In this document: positions 21,692-32,387 of the stretch, piece after piece
How the letters are laid out: every line of letters begins with the position of its first letter
Numbering within the stretch: the stretch's first letter is position 1
Origin: Ochromonas danica
Lineage: Eukaryota; Sar; Chrysophyceae; Chromulinales; Chromulinaceae
Direction: 5' to 3'
Assembly (NCBI GenBank): GCA_015146655.1
Contig: VKHL01000005.1
Location: 310,001 to 374,000 of the forward strand
Length of the DNA: 64,000 nt
Made by a program: the position numbers and the translations under genes
Notes under the pieces: generated by a model
Told to the model about the DNA's origin: nothing
What the model saw: only the letters and a program-made list of their open reading frames with translations
The model's database searches: none

Positions 21692-24600
21692 ATGGATGTG
21701 GTGGCTTGCTCGACCTTTGTTGGACAGGATTTACAGTTCATAGATAACGAGCGATTCGCACATGTCAGCGCTCGTGGGCTTTGCATCTATGACACTGTCA
21801 AAGGCCCTCGAGACATGATCTGGCAGCACGAACATGGTCTATGTTGTTTTGCATCTCATGTAGATTCTTCGATTCTCATTTTTTCTGGTCAGATAGCGAG
21901 CGAGCATCTGGAGCTGTCCAGGGTGAATGACTCCTCCTCGCCGCCAACCCTCATCCCCAATCCCTGCAAGTGCGCGATAATGAAATTAGCCATCTCACGC
22001 GAAGCAGAAAGACTCTATGGCCTCTCAGGCATGATTGATCATCGGCTCACGATATGGAGCTTGGACAAGATCCCGCAGGCGTTGGTCTCAGAAAAATTGG
22101 ACATCATCTGCTCGAGCGTCACCATCAATCCTTCTGATCCAAACGCTGCTTGCATCTATGGAGGCGATGGACTGCGTGTTGCAAAGCTGTATGACGTGTT
22201 TGGTGTGAAGAGTCTGCAGATCGAAACTGTGCGAGAGGCGGGCAAAGACGGAGAAAACGTTTTCGCTACCAACACCACCTTTTGCTTGTGGCTACCGAAT
22301 AATCGAATCTTGGCAATATTTCAAACGAAAGAGGTCTATGAGATAAATGCTGACACAAAGGAAGGCAAATCGCTGGGCAAGTTTGTGGATCCCGTGATGA
22401 AAGGCCCCAAGCGTGAAGTCACTCTTGATCCGACATGCGCCACCATTACCATTAATCATCTCATTGTGGGAACCAAGGATGGATTTGTATATTGGTATCC
22501 ACTTGGAACTTTACTCGCTGAATCGCCTTCAGGGCTTGATGGCGGCAATCTCTTCAGCTGCCCGGTCCAAATGGCCAAAGTGCACGCATCTGTTAGCAGT
22601 TTGGTTATCGACCCGAATAAGATTCAGCTTGTGATTGGTACCATTGATGGTCAAATATTCAAGGTAGCTGTGGATGTGGAGGTGGTAGTAGAGGTTGAGA
22701 AGGAGCAGGATAAGGAGGACATCCTGGCAGACCAACCCCAGCGCTTGGAATACAAAAGAGTAACAGCTGAAAGTATTGGTAACGATGTCACTGGTACTAT
22801 TGTTCTGTGTTCTAAATTCACCATGATGGGTGTGAAGAAGATTACCAGTAAGGCCAAGGCTACGCTGACCTTCCTCATGATGGGAAGCCACGGCGGTATG
22901 TTGAATTTTTGGAGGCATACGAATACCTCAGCTGATGTCAGTCAAGTGGGAGGCGGCATTCGAAGATCCGCACCACGTATGGTAAAGGAAATTCTGAGCA
23001 TTCGGCTGAAAAGTCTGCAAGGCGCTGAGGGTGGGCAGGGAGGGGCTATTTGTTCCATGGAAATCGTTCCATGGAAATCTCATAGCATACTGGTCTATCT
23101 TGGTACAGACAGTGGATTTCTTGAAATTTGGAAGATTGAAGCTGTCGAGCACGATGAAGATGACACCCGTGAAGCGGGCGAGTTGGAGACTAAGTTGGTG
23201 GAAGATGACGAAGGTGGTTGTGTTGTGCAATTAGAGACTGCCTTCCAACTCAAAGCCAAAGTCTTTAAGTCTGCGCTCTCTTCAATTGGCGTTCTCTCCA
23301 CAGGCAGTGGCTTGGATGCCGAAACGCGTGTAATGGCTGCTTCTTGTGATGATCACCTTCTCTATGTCTTCAGTGCGGTGCGAGACAACCAATTGCACCT
23401 CCAGGAGGTCTTACATGTGGTTGACATGGATCAAGGCGTGCCAATGTGTTTCTGCGTTGCAGATGATTCTATCGCGGCATTTTCAAGCAACGGAAGCCTC
23501 TTGTGCTATCCCAGTTCGGAAAATTCAACGCTACTAAATCAAGCTGCCATACTGCAATCTTGTGGAGTCATTCAGCTCATCGCAATTTCTACTTCGGCGC
23601 ACATAGCCGTGGCGGTGAATACTTCTGGATGGGCTTGGTATATTCAGCTCAACGCTGCAAAGACTTCGGCCAGGAGCTCTTTCTCAGGCGTGAAGCCTTT
23701 GGAGCATCCGGATCTTGTGTGCTCGCTTGCATTTTCACCCAACGGAGATAGTTTTGCCACAGGGTGCATTAGTGGGGTGGTTACACTTTGGAGGATCGAA
23801 ATGGACACATTGGACGTTATTCAGACGAATCAAGTTGCTTTGCACTCCTCAGCTATCACCGCCTTGGCTTTCTCGCCTAATTCAACCACACTCTTCACAA
23901 GTAGTGCCGATGGCTCCGCCTTTCTGCTGGCTGTTGGTAAATTGCCTTCAAAGCAAACATCAGCAGGTGCTTCGACGAGCAATAACAAGACTACAAATAC
24001 CCGCAGCGAAGGGCCAATTTATACGGTGTCCGATGCTGTCGGTGATAATAGTGCTGTAACACTTCAAGAGCAAATGCAGTACGAAGTTGAGAAAGAGCTT
24101 CGAGCAGCGCACAAGTTCAAGTGTATGGGCATCTCTGCAGCCGTTCAAGAGATTCAAAATCGTTTGAACATCCTCATCAAACAAAATGGCGAACGCACTG
24201 AGTTGGAACAACTTGGTTTGGAGGATTTTGTTGTGGACTTGATGCGTAGACAAGAAGTTGAAAAGGAGAATCGTGAACGCGTTGCTAGTCTGCGAAATCA
24301 GTATTTTCTTCGCCGCAAGTGGCTGGAACTATTGGCGACGCGACTGAAGAATATTACCTGGGATACAGCTTTGCAATCCTCAGTAGTACTCAAGCCCTTC
24401 ACAGGTGTGGTTGAGGTAGAAGCTTTAGAGGCGCAGGGAGTTACATCATTTGCTTTGCCTCGTCTATCCGCTCGCGAAGAGGCGATGCTGGTCAAGTTGA
24501 AGCGCTTACGTCTTTTGGAAATCCGTTGCATGCGTGGTGCTGGAGAATCGGGCAATGTGCGACGTCTGAAAGGTAGTTCTTACTATCGATGCGCTTGGGC

Positions 24601-27295
24601 AGCCAGTTTGCGTGGCTGTCCAGGAGAAGTCGGCTGGCTGGTCAATGATGGCCTTTGCTGGCCGCTACTTTGGACACTTGAAGATACGGTTGCAGCTGCC
24701 ACTGGTGCGGTACCTAGTGGAGGGAATGCAGGTGCAGCAAGTGGTGCTGCGGGTCCCGCCACTACTTCCGGCGTAGGTAACAGCAAGATCCCTGGCACGA
24801 CGACTGTTGGCGGAGAAGAAGCAGCTGGTGGAGGTAATGGAGGGGGCGGTGGAAATGGTGATGACGATGAAGAGGCGAGCTTGCTTTCTCACGAGGACTA
24901 CTATGAAGTGGATGAAAATGAGCTTCTTAACCTGGTTTATGCACCTCAGACGGTGAGATCTATAGTGCAGAAGCGCAACCAAATTCTCTTCCTCAAAGAA
25001 GTTGTTCAGCGCGTCAAAGAACGCTTCAATGAAGCCTTCTCTAAGCTGCAAAGAGAAAAGGAAGACGCAATTGCTTTTATCGACAGTCGCAATGAGCGCA
25101 TCTCCGCTATTCTTGAGGAATTGCATCAAACTGAGACAGTGTGGCGACCACGTTGGTCAGATGAGGAAAAGGCCGGCTCCGCAGTCGAAGTCTCTCCTGA
25201 GGAGATGGTGACAAAACCGTATGAATCGGAAGAAGCTCGCCAACAACGTCTGCGCGAGACAGAAGAGAAGGCTCGGCGACAGGCTGGAGATGAGCAGCAA
25301 GCTGAACGAGAGCGGGCCCTCGTTGATATGATGCGCGGAACGCTCGAAGTCAAAAGAGATGTGTTTGCCGAAGCTTTACTACTTCAGCGCCCCCCTTGGA
25401 TGGATACTCTGACCCCTGCAGAAATGACTGACGTCCAGCTGCGCGAGTTTGAAGCCTATCAAAGTAAATTGCGAGAACTACAAGAGGAGCAAGCACACTA
25501 CCGCAAAACACTGGAGCAAGAGATGAAAAAGCTCAAAGTAGAGATCAGTGACTGCTGCAAAGCCTTCAACGACAAGTTGGAAGCGCTCCATAGGGTGAAG
25601 GTTGTGGCCAAGAAGGAAGTGTTGGCTCAAGAAGTGGCCATCGCCCGCATCGCTGGCAGCCTCGTGCAGGCAGATCATCTGCGCGCTGCAAGTAAACGAC
25701 ACGACAGCAAGTTGCAAGAAGTACGCAAAGAGCGCACCGAAGTAAAATCTCGCAATGAAAAAGTGAACAAGAGTTTGGATGGTCTTAAAGAGCGCATCTC
25801 GGAGGTGCAGGAGGAAGAGAAAGCCATGGACAAGTCTTTCCGTCGTGATCTCCAAAATCTCTGCAACAACACCTTCGACCAAGAGTCTCTGAAGATTTTC
25901 ACTGCTCTGTATCGCAAACGTATATACCCGCGGGGCGGCTTAGCTTATTCTGGGGACAACTATAACGACCAGTCGGATGTGGATGTCTCTGCCAGCGCGT
26001 CACACCGTTTCCGCCGCTCAGTCAAAGATGCGAGTAGTAGTCGGCGAAAGACATCGAACACTTCATCTCGTCGTGGTGACCTTGGTGCAACGAAATCCAA
26101 TGCCAACAAAAGTCGTATGCGATCGTCTCGTAACGTGAGCTCTTCAGCTGCAGCGGGTGCAAATAATGCCACAAATGCCAAAGACAGTGCGCTAGGACCC
26201 ATGCAACAAGCAGCACAGGCATTGCTCAATACAGAAGCTGAAAGCAATTCCGCAATAAAGGAAAAGGATCCCTTCTTTGTCTCGTTGCAAGCGAAGGAGA
26301 AGACTAAGCGTTTAACGGAAGCACAAATTCCTCTCGTCAGCCCACTCTCCATGGAGCTAGACTGTCCAGAAGGCTTTGTTGTGGACCAATTCTCGTGGTC
26401 TAAGCTGCAGGAACTCCGCAATGCTCGCATAGAGAAGGAAATTGAAGCAAAGTTGCTTCTGATCGAACAAAACGAAGCTCGCGCTAAAATGGCTATGCTG
26501 GAACAGGAGGAGTCAAGATTGAATGATCGAGTGAATGAAGGTCGCCAGGCAAGAGATGAAAGCACTACTGAGCTTGCTCGAACGGAGACTGACCTGGAAG
26601 TCATTGTCACTCTTCTTCAAGGACAAGATGAAGTCGATCGCGATGCTGTCGCTACCGAGTATCTCAATGCGTTGCTGTGTCCTGTTGATGTCATCGCTAA
26701 ATACAACGCTCGTATAAAAGATTTGGGCAACGAGAAGATTGCTATCCTGGCCAAAACAAAAGTGTTTCGACGCAAAATCAATCTTATTGGTTGGGATGCG
26801 AAGCACCAGGGTCTACAGGCCAAGCACTTTGAGGCTTATTATACAGACTTACAGCTTTTCCGTGTCACACGAGATTTACAGAAAGTTATCCTTGAGGGAG
26901 AGACTGCCAACAATCAGAAAGATCGCGTCGAGAAGGTGGCTAACCGCAAGGACTTCCTCGCCAAAGACTACCAGGATAAAACGAATCAATGTGCCAAAAC
27001 TTTGCTTGCACTTCAGAAGAGCCTACATGAGAAAGAGCGCGAGTCTAAGCAGCTGTTGGAAGCTATCGTTCAGCTGGGTGTTGAAGTGCAGCAGAGCGAG
27101 AGTATTAAACAGAGCAAGGAGGTAGCAAGCGGAGGGGAGGGACTTGCTACTTCACAGGCTCTCAAGAAAATGCAAAAGATCGTTCAAAGACGAAAGTTGA
27201 TTGACCTTGCTCGCGTACAGGCCGAGGAGATTGAATTGCTGCGTCAAGAATTGGATCGCATGCGGCAGCGTACATTCCCTTCTTTCGTCAAGTAA
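21692..27295 (+). CDS. CFAP43: Cilia- and flagella-associated protein, CFAP43-like (CFAP43/CFAP44 family)
   Basis: A single uninterrupted exon of 1,867 residues. The N-terminal half (to about 780) is WD40-type beta-propeller repeats, for example HPDLVCSLAFSPNGDSFATG and SAITALAFSPNSTTLFTSSA. From about 810 to the end it is mostly charged coiled coil, broken by a Gly/Ala-rich loop near 1005-1065 and a Ser/Arg-rich segment near 1430-1500. CFAP43 and CFAP44 form the tether/tetherhead that holds the motor domains of inner dynein arm I1/f on the axoneme. The short N-terminus before the first propeller favours CFAP43, and landmarks such as MMRGTLEVKRDVFAEA fit the family. The length is nearer CFAP44, so the paralogue is not certain. 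Confidence 0.82.
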   Translation: MDVVACSTFVGQDLQFIDNERFAHVSARGLCIYDTVKGPRDMIWQHEHGLCCFASHVDSSILIFSGQIASEHLELSRVNDSSSPPTLIPNPCKCAIMKLAISREAERLYGLSGMIDHRLTIWSLDKIPQALVSEKLDIICSSVTINPSDPNAACIYGGDGLRVAKLYDVFGVKSLQIETVREAGKDGENVFATNTTFCLWLPNNRILAIFQTKEVYEINADTKEGKSLGKFVDPVMKGPKREVTLDPTCATITINHLIVGTKDGFVYWYPLGTLLAESPSGLDGGNLFSCPVQMAKVHASVSSLVIDPNKIQLVIGTIDGQIFKVAVDVEVVVEVEKEQDKEDILADQPQRLEYKRVTAESIGNDVTGTIVLCSKFTMMGVKKITSKAKATLTFLMMGSHGGMLNFWRHTNTSADVSQVGGGIRRSAPRMVKEILSIRLKSLQGAEGGQGGAICSMEIVPWKSHSILVYLGTDSGFLEIWKIEAVEHDEDDTREAGELETKLVEDDEGGCVVQLETAFQLKAKVFKSALSSIGVLSTGSGLDAETRVMAASCDDHLLYVFSAVRDNQLHLQEVLHVVDMDQGVPMCFCVADDSIAAFSSNGSLLCYPSSENSTLLNQAAILQSCGVIQLIAISTSAHIAVAVNTSGWAWYIQLNAAKTSARSSFSGVKPLEHPDLVCSLAFSPNGDSFATGCISGVVTLWRIEMDTLDVIQTNQVALHSSAITALAFSPNSTTLFTSSADGSAFLLAVGKLPSKQTSAGASTSNNKTTNTRSEGPIYTVSDAVGDNSAVTLQEQMQYEVEKELRAAHKFKCMGISAAVQEIQNRLNILIKQNGERTELEQLGLEDFVVDLMRRQEVEKENRERVASLRNQYFLRRKWLELLATRLKNITWDTALQSSVVLKPFTGVVEVEALEAQGVTSFALPRLSAREEAMLVKLKRLRLLEIRCMRGAGESGNVRRLKGSSYYRCAWAASLRGCPGEVGWLVNDGLCWPLLWTLEDTVAAATGAVPSGGNAGAASGAAGPATTSGVGNSKIPGTTTVGGEEAAGGGNGGGGGNGDDDEEASLLSHEDYYEVDENELLNLVYAPQTVRSIVQKRNQILFLKEVVQRVKERFNEAFSKLQREKEDAIAFIDSRNERISAILEELHQTETVWRPRWSDEEKAGSAVEVSPEEMVTKPYESEEARQQRLRETEEKARRQAGDEQQAERERALVDMMRGTLEVKRDVFAEALLLQRPPWMDTLTPAEMTDVQLREFEAYQSKLRELQEEQAHYRKTLEQEMKKLKVEISDCCKAFNDKLEALHRVKVVAKKEVLAQEVAIARIAGSLVQADHLRAASKRHDSKLQEVRKERTEVKSRNEKVNKSLDGLKERISEVQEEEKAMDKSFRRDLQNLCNNTFDQESLKIFTALYRKRIYPRGGLAYSGDNYNDQSDVDVSASASHRFRRSVKDASSSRRKTSNTSSRRGDLGATKSNANKSRMRSSRNVSSSAAAGANNATNAKDSALGPMQQAAQALLNTEAESNSAIKEKDPFFVSLQAKEKTKRLTEAQIPLVSPLSMELDCPEGFVVDQFSWSKLQELRNARIEKEIEAKLLLIEQNEARAKMAMLEQEESRLNDRVNEGRQARDESTTELARTETDLEVIVTLLQGQDEVDRDAVATEYLNALLCPVDVIAKYNARIKDLGNEKIAILAKTKVFRRKINLIGWDAKHQGLQAKHFEAYYTDLQLFRVTRDLQKVILEGETANNQKDRVEKVANRKDFLAKDYQDKTNQCAKTLLALQKSLHEKERESKQLLEAIVQLGVEVQQSESIKQSKEVASGGEGLATSQALKKMQKIVQRRKLIDLARVQAEEIELLRQELDRMRQRTFPSFVK

Positions 27296-27703
27296 GCAAC
27301 CATGATTTCATACCTTTGATGCGCCAATTTCTGATTTCGTGTTTTGTTATCGATAGAGCTACAAAGAAACGATTGACAAATGCTCCCTTTTAGATGCAAC
27401 AAGTAATAGCTGCGCTGTATAAACATTTCTTGCTTTGTTTGCAGTTATGGATTCACATTTCTGAAAAATAAGAATATCATTCATGAGTGGGAGCATTAGT
27501 GTTTTAGCAGGTCACTGCATGCTCTTCAACTAGTATACACAATGGGATAATCGAGGTATTCTTTACGGAGCCTTCACTGGACAGCTCTTCCTTCCCTCTT
27601 TCTTTCTAACAACTCCAGTTGTTTGCTTTGCTCGAGGAATTACATCCCAGGAAACATCGTGTTTCTGTGAGGATAAGTGGTTCAAGTTAGCACAAAGAAG
27701 AGA
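27296..27703. other. Convergent 3' intergenic region
   Basis: About 400 bases between two convergent genes. No coding or structural feature seen. Confidence 0.5.
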
Positions 27704-29599
27704 TCAAGAGAACGGAGCAAGTATTGGTGGTGCGATGACTTTATGCCCTGCAATAGCCATTTGTCCGCCATCCAGTACATCTTTCAACTCGATGGGACTC
27801 TCCGCAGAATAAGGTTTCTTCATAGTCTTCTTGTTTCCGGGTAGTTTAGGCAGCGTGGCGTCAAGAGGGTGCATAATGATTGGCCTTCTGGGAAATCGTC
27901 GCCCTCGCTCCCGTCCAGGAGGAGCGGATATGACGGCATGGTTCGCTGACTTGATTGAATCAATGGCCGAGACGACAGAGAAGGCATCGCGCTTGCCAAC
28001 AAGACTAGGCAACGAGAGGGCATCCACACTCCCACCTTCAATCTCCTGCTGATGCTGCTGCTCCGTCAGAGAGAGACTGGTGAGAGCAGGTAGCCAAGCC
28101 GATCGGTTGGAGAAAGCCACATCATCTTCATCATCGGTTTGCACAGCCTTGGAACAGACGGCCACTCGTTGAGGCCTTAGGAAATCACTATTGTTAATCG
28201 AGCAGAGAGGGTACTAGACGCAAAGAAGCAAACTCACTTGTTCTTATCCCAGCTATGGATGCCTGATTTGGCATATTGCTGCATGTCGAAGCCAGTCTTC
28301 ACGTAGCGAGAAATGCTGCGAGTCAGACAGACAACAAGAAGCGGTAAATAAGCGTACACAAGCCATTTAACATCTTAGCGACTTACTATTCAGGATATTT
28401 TAATGCTACGTCGCGAAGCAACTTGACGAGAATGTCCTCGTGTGGCTGTAACAAACGAAGAACAATCAAATGAGATGACGACTCGAGATGAGACAATGCA
28501 GGGCGGAGAGCACTCACATCTCTACTCTCTACTCCTTCTTCTTCATCGCGTAACGACGTGTACCGCCTCAAACTCTTCTTTAGAAATAGCCAAAGCTCAT
28601 CCTAACAGTATGCACGAGCATTACGATCAAAATATTCAATGAGGAAGCAGAAGAAGATAATCGCACCGTTTCATGGAAGCTCTGCTGTAAACGTTCAGAA
28701 GCTTTGCGCGCTTGTATCATGAGTTTTGCAATCTCTTGATCCTTCTCCTCCACGGCCTTGGCATGCATTTCTCTTAAGGCGTCCATCTCGGCGGCATGCT
28801 GGCTGGCCGTCTGTTGCGCTTCCTCAGCTTTCCGTCTCGCCACGCGCAGCTGCACCATAGTCTCTTGTTCTAATCCTTTGGCTAGCTCAAGCTCTCGAGC
28901 AATAGTCTTCTCTCGCTGCAACAAGGTCTCGTTGATCTCCAGCAGGCGCTCAGCATGACGAGACTGCGTGTCCAACTCCTTTTTCATAATGACATTGACC
29001 ACTTGAGTGCGTTGCGTCTTCTTTGTCAGCTTGCCATCCACACTTGCTTCAAGCTCTTTCTTGAGCATGTCATACTTGACGTCGTAGCTCTTGCGCAGCT
29101 TCTCTCGCTCTAGAAGGAAGCGATTCTCCATGTTGTCCGCGCTCAGCGTGAACTGCTTCCGCTCCTCTTCCAGTTGCGTCATGAGAGCTTTCATGGCCTT
29201 CTCCGTCTCATCTTTCGTCTCTGCAAAGCTATTGACCATCTCCAACTTGCCTTCCAACTCCGTGATGCGCGCTTGCAGCCGTGCTTCGTTGTTGGAAGAA
29301 GAAGTGCGCAACTCCTCGAGGCGTCCCTCGTAGAGCTTCTCAGCGATCTCGCGGTCAGCTTGCTCACTGGACAGCTGCTTCTCTAGACTGGAGATGACCT
29401 CAAAGCTCTCGTCACACTTTTTGTTGAGGAAGTAGTAGATATCGGCCTGGTCGGTCATCTGCTGGTTCAGCTTCTCTTTGAGGTCTTTGATCGTCACCAA
29501 CAAGTTCATCTTCGTCTCCTCCAAGGTCCTAATGACGTCTTTCAGAGACTCAATTGTTAGATTGTCCGTAATTTCTTTCGCCTTCTCCATGGTCGCCAT
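27704..29599 (-). CDS. Coiled-coil protein, CFAP157/basal-body-like
   Basis: Five exons read leftward: 29599-28667, 28601-28518, 28445-28387, 28315-28238 and 28175-27704, in frame across four GT-AG introns, give 541 residues. Residues 1-310 are almost continuous coiled coil (LTIESLKDVIRTLEETKMNL, then heptads through KKELDTQSRHAERLLEINET). The C-terminal third is polar, with proline-rich pieces (APPGRERGRRFPRRP). Layout and the 520-560 residue length resemble CFAP157, a basal-body/axoneme protein, and neighbouring ciliary genes fit. The match rests on layout and a few heptad phrases, so another ciliary coiled coil is possible. Confidence 0.72.
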
Positions 29600-30156
29600 G
29601 GTTTTGTTGTTTTGCTCTTTGCCTGTAAATTAGACCAGATAATGCAATTAGCCTGTCGAATACCCAGAAAATGGGCTTATAAATCGATTTATACGACTTC
29701 TGCGCTGTGTCGTGCCGAAACGGTCGGACTGCTGTGCTGGTAATGGTAATTCATGGTTTGGTTTATACTGTAGCACCACACTATTCTATGCACCACTGCT
29801 ACTGCAATGTGGAAAACTAAATTTGCATGTGTTTGAACTAGTACTACGCCTAACAGCAGCTCAGGTTGGGGCGGCCTGGGCTGTCATGAATATGAGCTCA
29901 TATTATTGCAAATAGTCCACCAGTTGAACACATAGCAAGCATAAGTGTTTGGCCTTCTTGAACTCTCATCCATCAGCAACCATATTGAAAGAAGAGTAGA
30001 GAAAATAATCAAATTATGTATAAAATTCACACAGAAAGAACTGAAGGGCGTATTCTGATTGCCAACATACGATATGGGCTCGTCACCAGAACTCAGCCAA
30101 GGAATGACAGACACAACGAACGCTAAACACAACAGACTCACTCACTCTAGTCTACG
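29600..30156. other. Intergenic region
   Basis: About 560 bases upstream of the coiled-coil gene and downstream of the PH-domain gene. Nothing beyond promoter-like AT-rich sequence is seen. Confidence 0.45.
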
Positions 30157-31868
30157 CTAAGAGTCGAAATCCTCATCAAGCCAGTTTGGATCCGCCCGAA
30201 GGTTCGAAGCCACTAACATAGAGCGACCATCTCCGCCCTCCTGTGATGAAGATTGCTGTTGTTGTTGCTGCGGCTTGGCCTCCTCTGCGTCCCAATCATC
30301 AGTCGCAAAATTAGCATCGATTTGAGTGCCAGGATTGCCCGCAGGTCGTGGTGGAGTGCTCAGACCGAGTCCCAAATTCTGTCTATTAGTCGTTGGAATG
30401 ACATAAGGTGGCGGTTGCGACTGAGGAGGTCGCGGAGGCTTCCTGGGCACAGGTTTCTCTTCGGCGGGCTCGTCATCCTCGGAGTCTGCAGAGGTTTTCC
30501 TTTCGGCCCTTCGAGAAAGAAAATCGCCCATCGAGCGCCTTGAGGGACCTTTATTCGTAGCCTCGTCCTCTTCGTCATGAAAACCGCTTTGTTTGACATC
30601 AGCATCGCTTCTTCGATTTGTCGGTCGTTCAATTTCGAAATCAGCGTGGTGGTCGTATTGAGAGGTTCGTCCGCCATAGTCACTATCGGAGTCTTCTTCT
30701 TCATGGCGCATCCTCTCGTCTTGTTCTTCTTCATCACCGTCCATATCACTTCTGTGGTCGCTGGAAGAGTCATCAGACCTTCCATGTGCTGCATGTTGTC
30801 GCTTGGAGCGAATCTTCTCTTTTGCACGATTGACTGCGTGCAATTCCTCCGCTGGACCAAAAGGATCGCCTTCACTGCGGAGATGGCGTTGAAGACGTTG
30901 TGAGACTGTGTCGCCAACATTTCTTTCGACATCACGACGGTTTTCTGAGTCTTTTCGAGGACCGCGGTTGGCACTACGACCATTGCTTGGGCGACGATGG
31001 CGAGAAGGTTCTCTGCGTTGTCTCTGCGATTCTTCTCCCTCAGCTTCTTCCTGAACTGGATGCTCGATATCTTCTTCGCCTTCTTCACCATCAGCTTCTT
31101 GCCGTCGCTGGCGAGACGGTCTTCGTCGAGTCTTGTCATGTGGTGGCGGGCGATCATTGCGAGCTTTAGAAGGAGCGTCAGCATCACTAGCGCTGCTATT
31201 GCTATGAGGAAGGGCACTGGCATCTCCCTGGCCAAGATAGAAGGAGTTGTTCTCTCCCTGTGCATGACGAGAAAAGAGAGAAGCCGATCTATCCAATGGT
31301 GCTGGCTTGCTCTCCCGTCGACGCAATTGATCCGCGCTGAGGGTGTAATAGTCCTCTTTTGCAGGCTGTTCGCCCTTACTTTGAGGCCAACCACTGCGAG
31401 AATCGTTCTCTTTGCCAAGCTCTGTCTTGCTTTGCGACCAACTGCTGATGGCTCGGACGGTGCTGCTGTCTGCTTGAGGACAGAGAGTGGACAACGTCTG
31501 CAGCCAAAGCGTATGCTCTCCCGTGGTTTTGGCTTCTAACACTAACGTTCGCGCAGCGGAGACGACTGAGAAAGTCTTGACTTCATCAACCAGCTGGATA
31601 ATATCTTTCAAGTAGATCCACCCCTTGGCTTCTTTGTCACGCTGAGAGTAATAATAACAGAGTGCGAGCTCTGCTTGGTCAGATCCCTACATCATCACGA
31701 AAGAGGGAGAGAGAGACATGAATGATGCTGCTGGTACGCCGTAAATACTGAACATCTCACCTTGACCTCTTGAATGCGGAACCATCGGTGGTTCTCTCCT
31801 TTGAAGAGTGAGTTAGACTTCTTCTTCAGAAGCCAGCCCTCCATTGTTTGGCTGGGTCGAGTCGGCAT
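30157..31868 (-). CDS. PH-domain protein with a long charged disordered tail
   Basis: Two exons read leftward, 31868-31761 and 31686-30157, give 545 residues. The PH domain fills residues 7-115: MEGWLLKKKSNSLFKGENHR at the start, KGWIYLKDIIQLVDEV in the middle, and the closing helix TTGEHTLWLQTLSTLCP with its conserved tryptophan. It probably binds phosphoinositides or protein partners at membranes. The remaining 430 residues are Arg/Asp/Glu/Ser-rich and low in hydrophobics, with many RR and DEEE runs and a proline patch (PRKPPRPPQSQPPP) that could bind SH3 or WW domains. No enzyme domain is seen. Confidence 0.85.
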
Positions 31869-32387
31869 GAAAATATCTTCTTCAACTTGAAGCCTTCAGA
31901 AATGAATGAATGAGCCAATAAACCCAAGAATACTCGCCGCGCAAAGGCGATCAATCTCTTCTTATTTCCTGGTTTCGTGTTGGCGATGAACGTTAGTCCA
32001 CTCTGCCTCTTCCAAAAGTCCACAATTTAGAGTCTTAACTGGAACTGAGTCTGACTTAAGTTAAGCAATATTAAGTTAAGCAGCTCCGGTGCTTACGCTA
32101 ATATTGGCTGGCCATAATTACACCTGTACATCCATGGCGCCAATGTCTTCTCCTAACTAAACTTCCCCCGAACAACTAAGCATTTTCTATAAACTAAGCA
32201 ATCCATTTATAAGCAATAATAGCTATCTGCGCCCACTGCAAGTCGCAGGCAGTATCACACATACAACAGAAGTATAAATATATACACTCACACACTTGAT
32301 AATAGAAGGCAAAGATGAATCTCAATGACCACATACTATTCACTACAAGGAAATTTGCTGGTCTTCACGAGGTGGGGCATCTCTCAC
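31869..32387. other. Intergenic region with TTAAGTTAA repeats
   Basis: About 520 bases. TTAAGTTAAGCA occurs twice in tandem at about 32054-32082, separated by an ATATT-like linker. The right half is AT-rich with a TATAAATATATACAC stretch near 32273. No gene seen. Confidence 0.5.
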
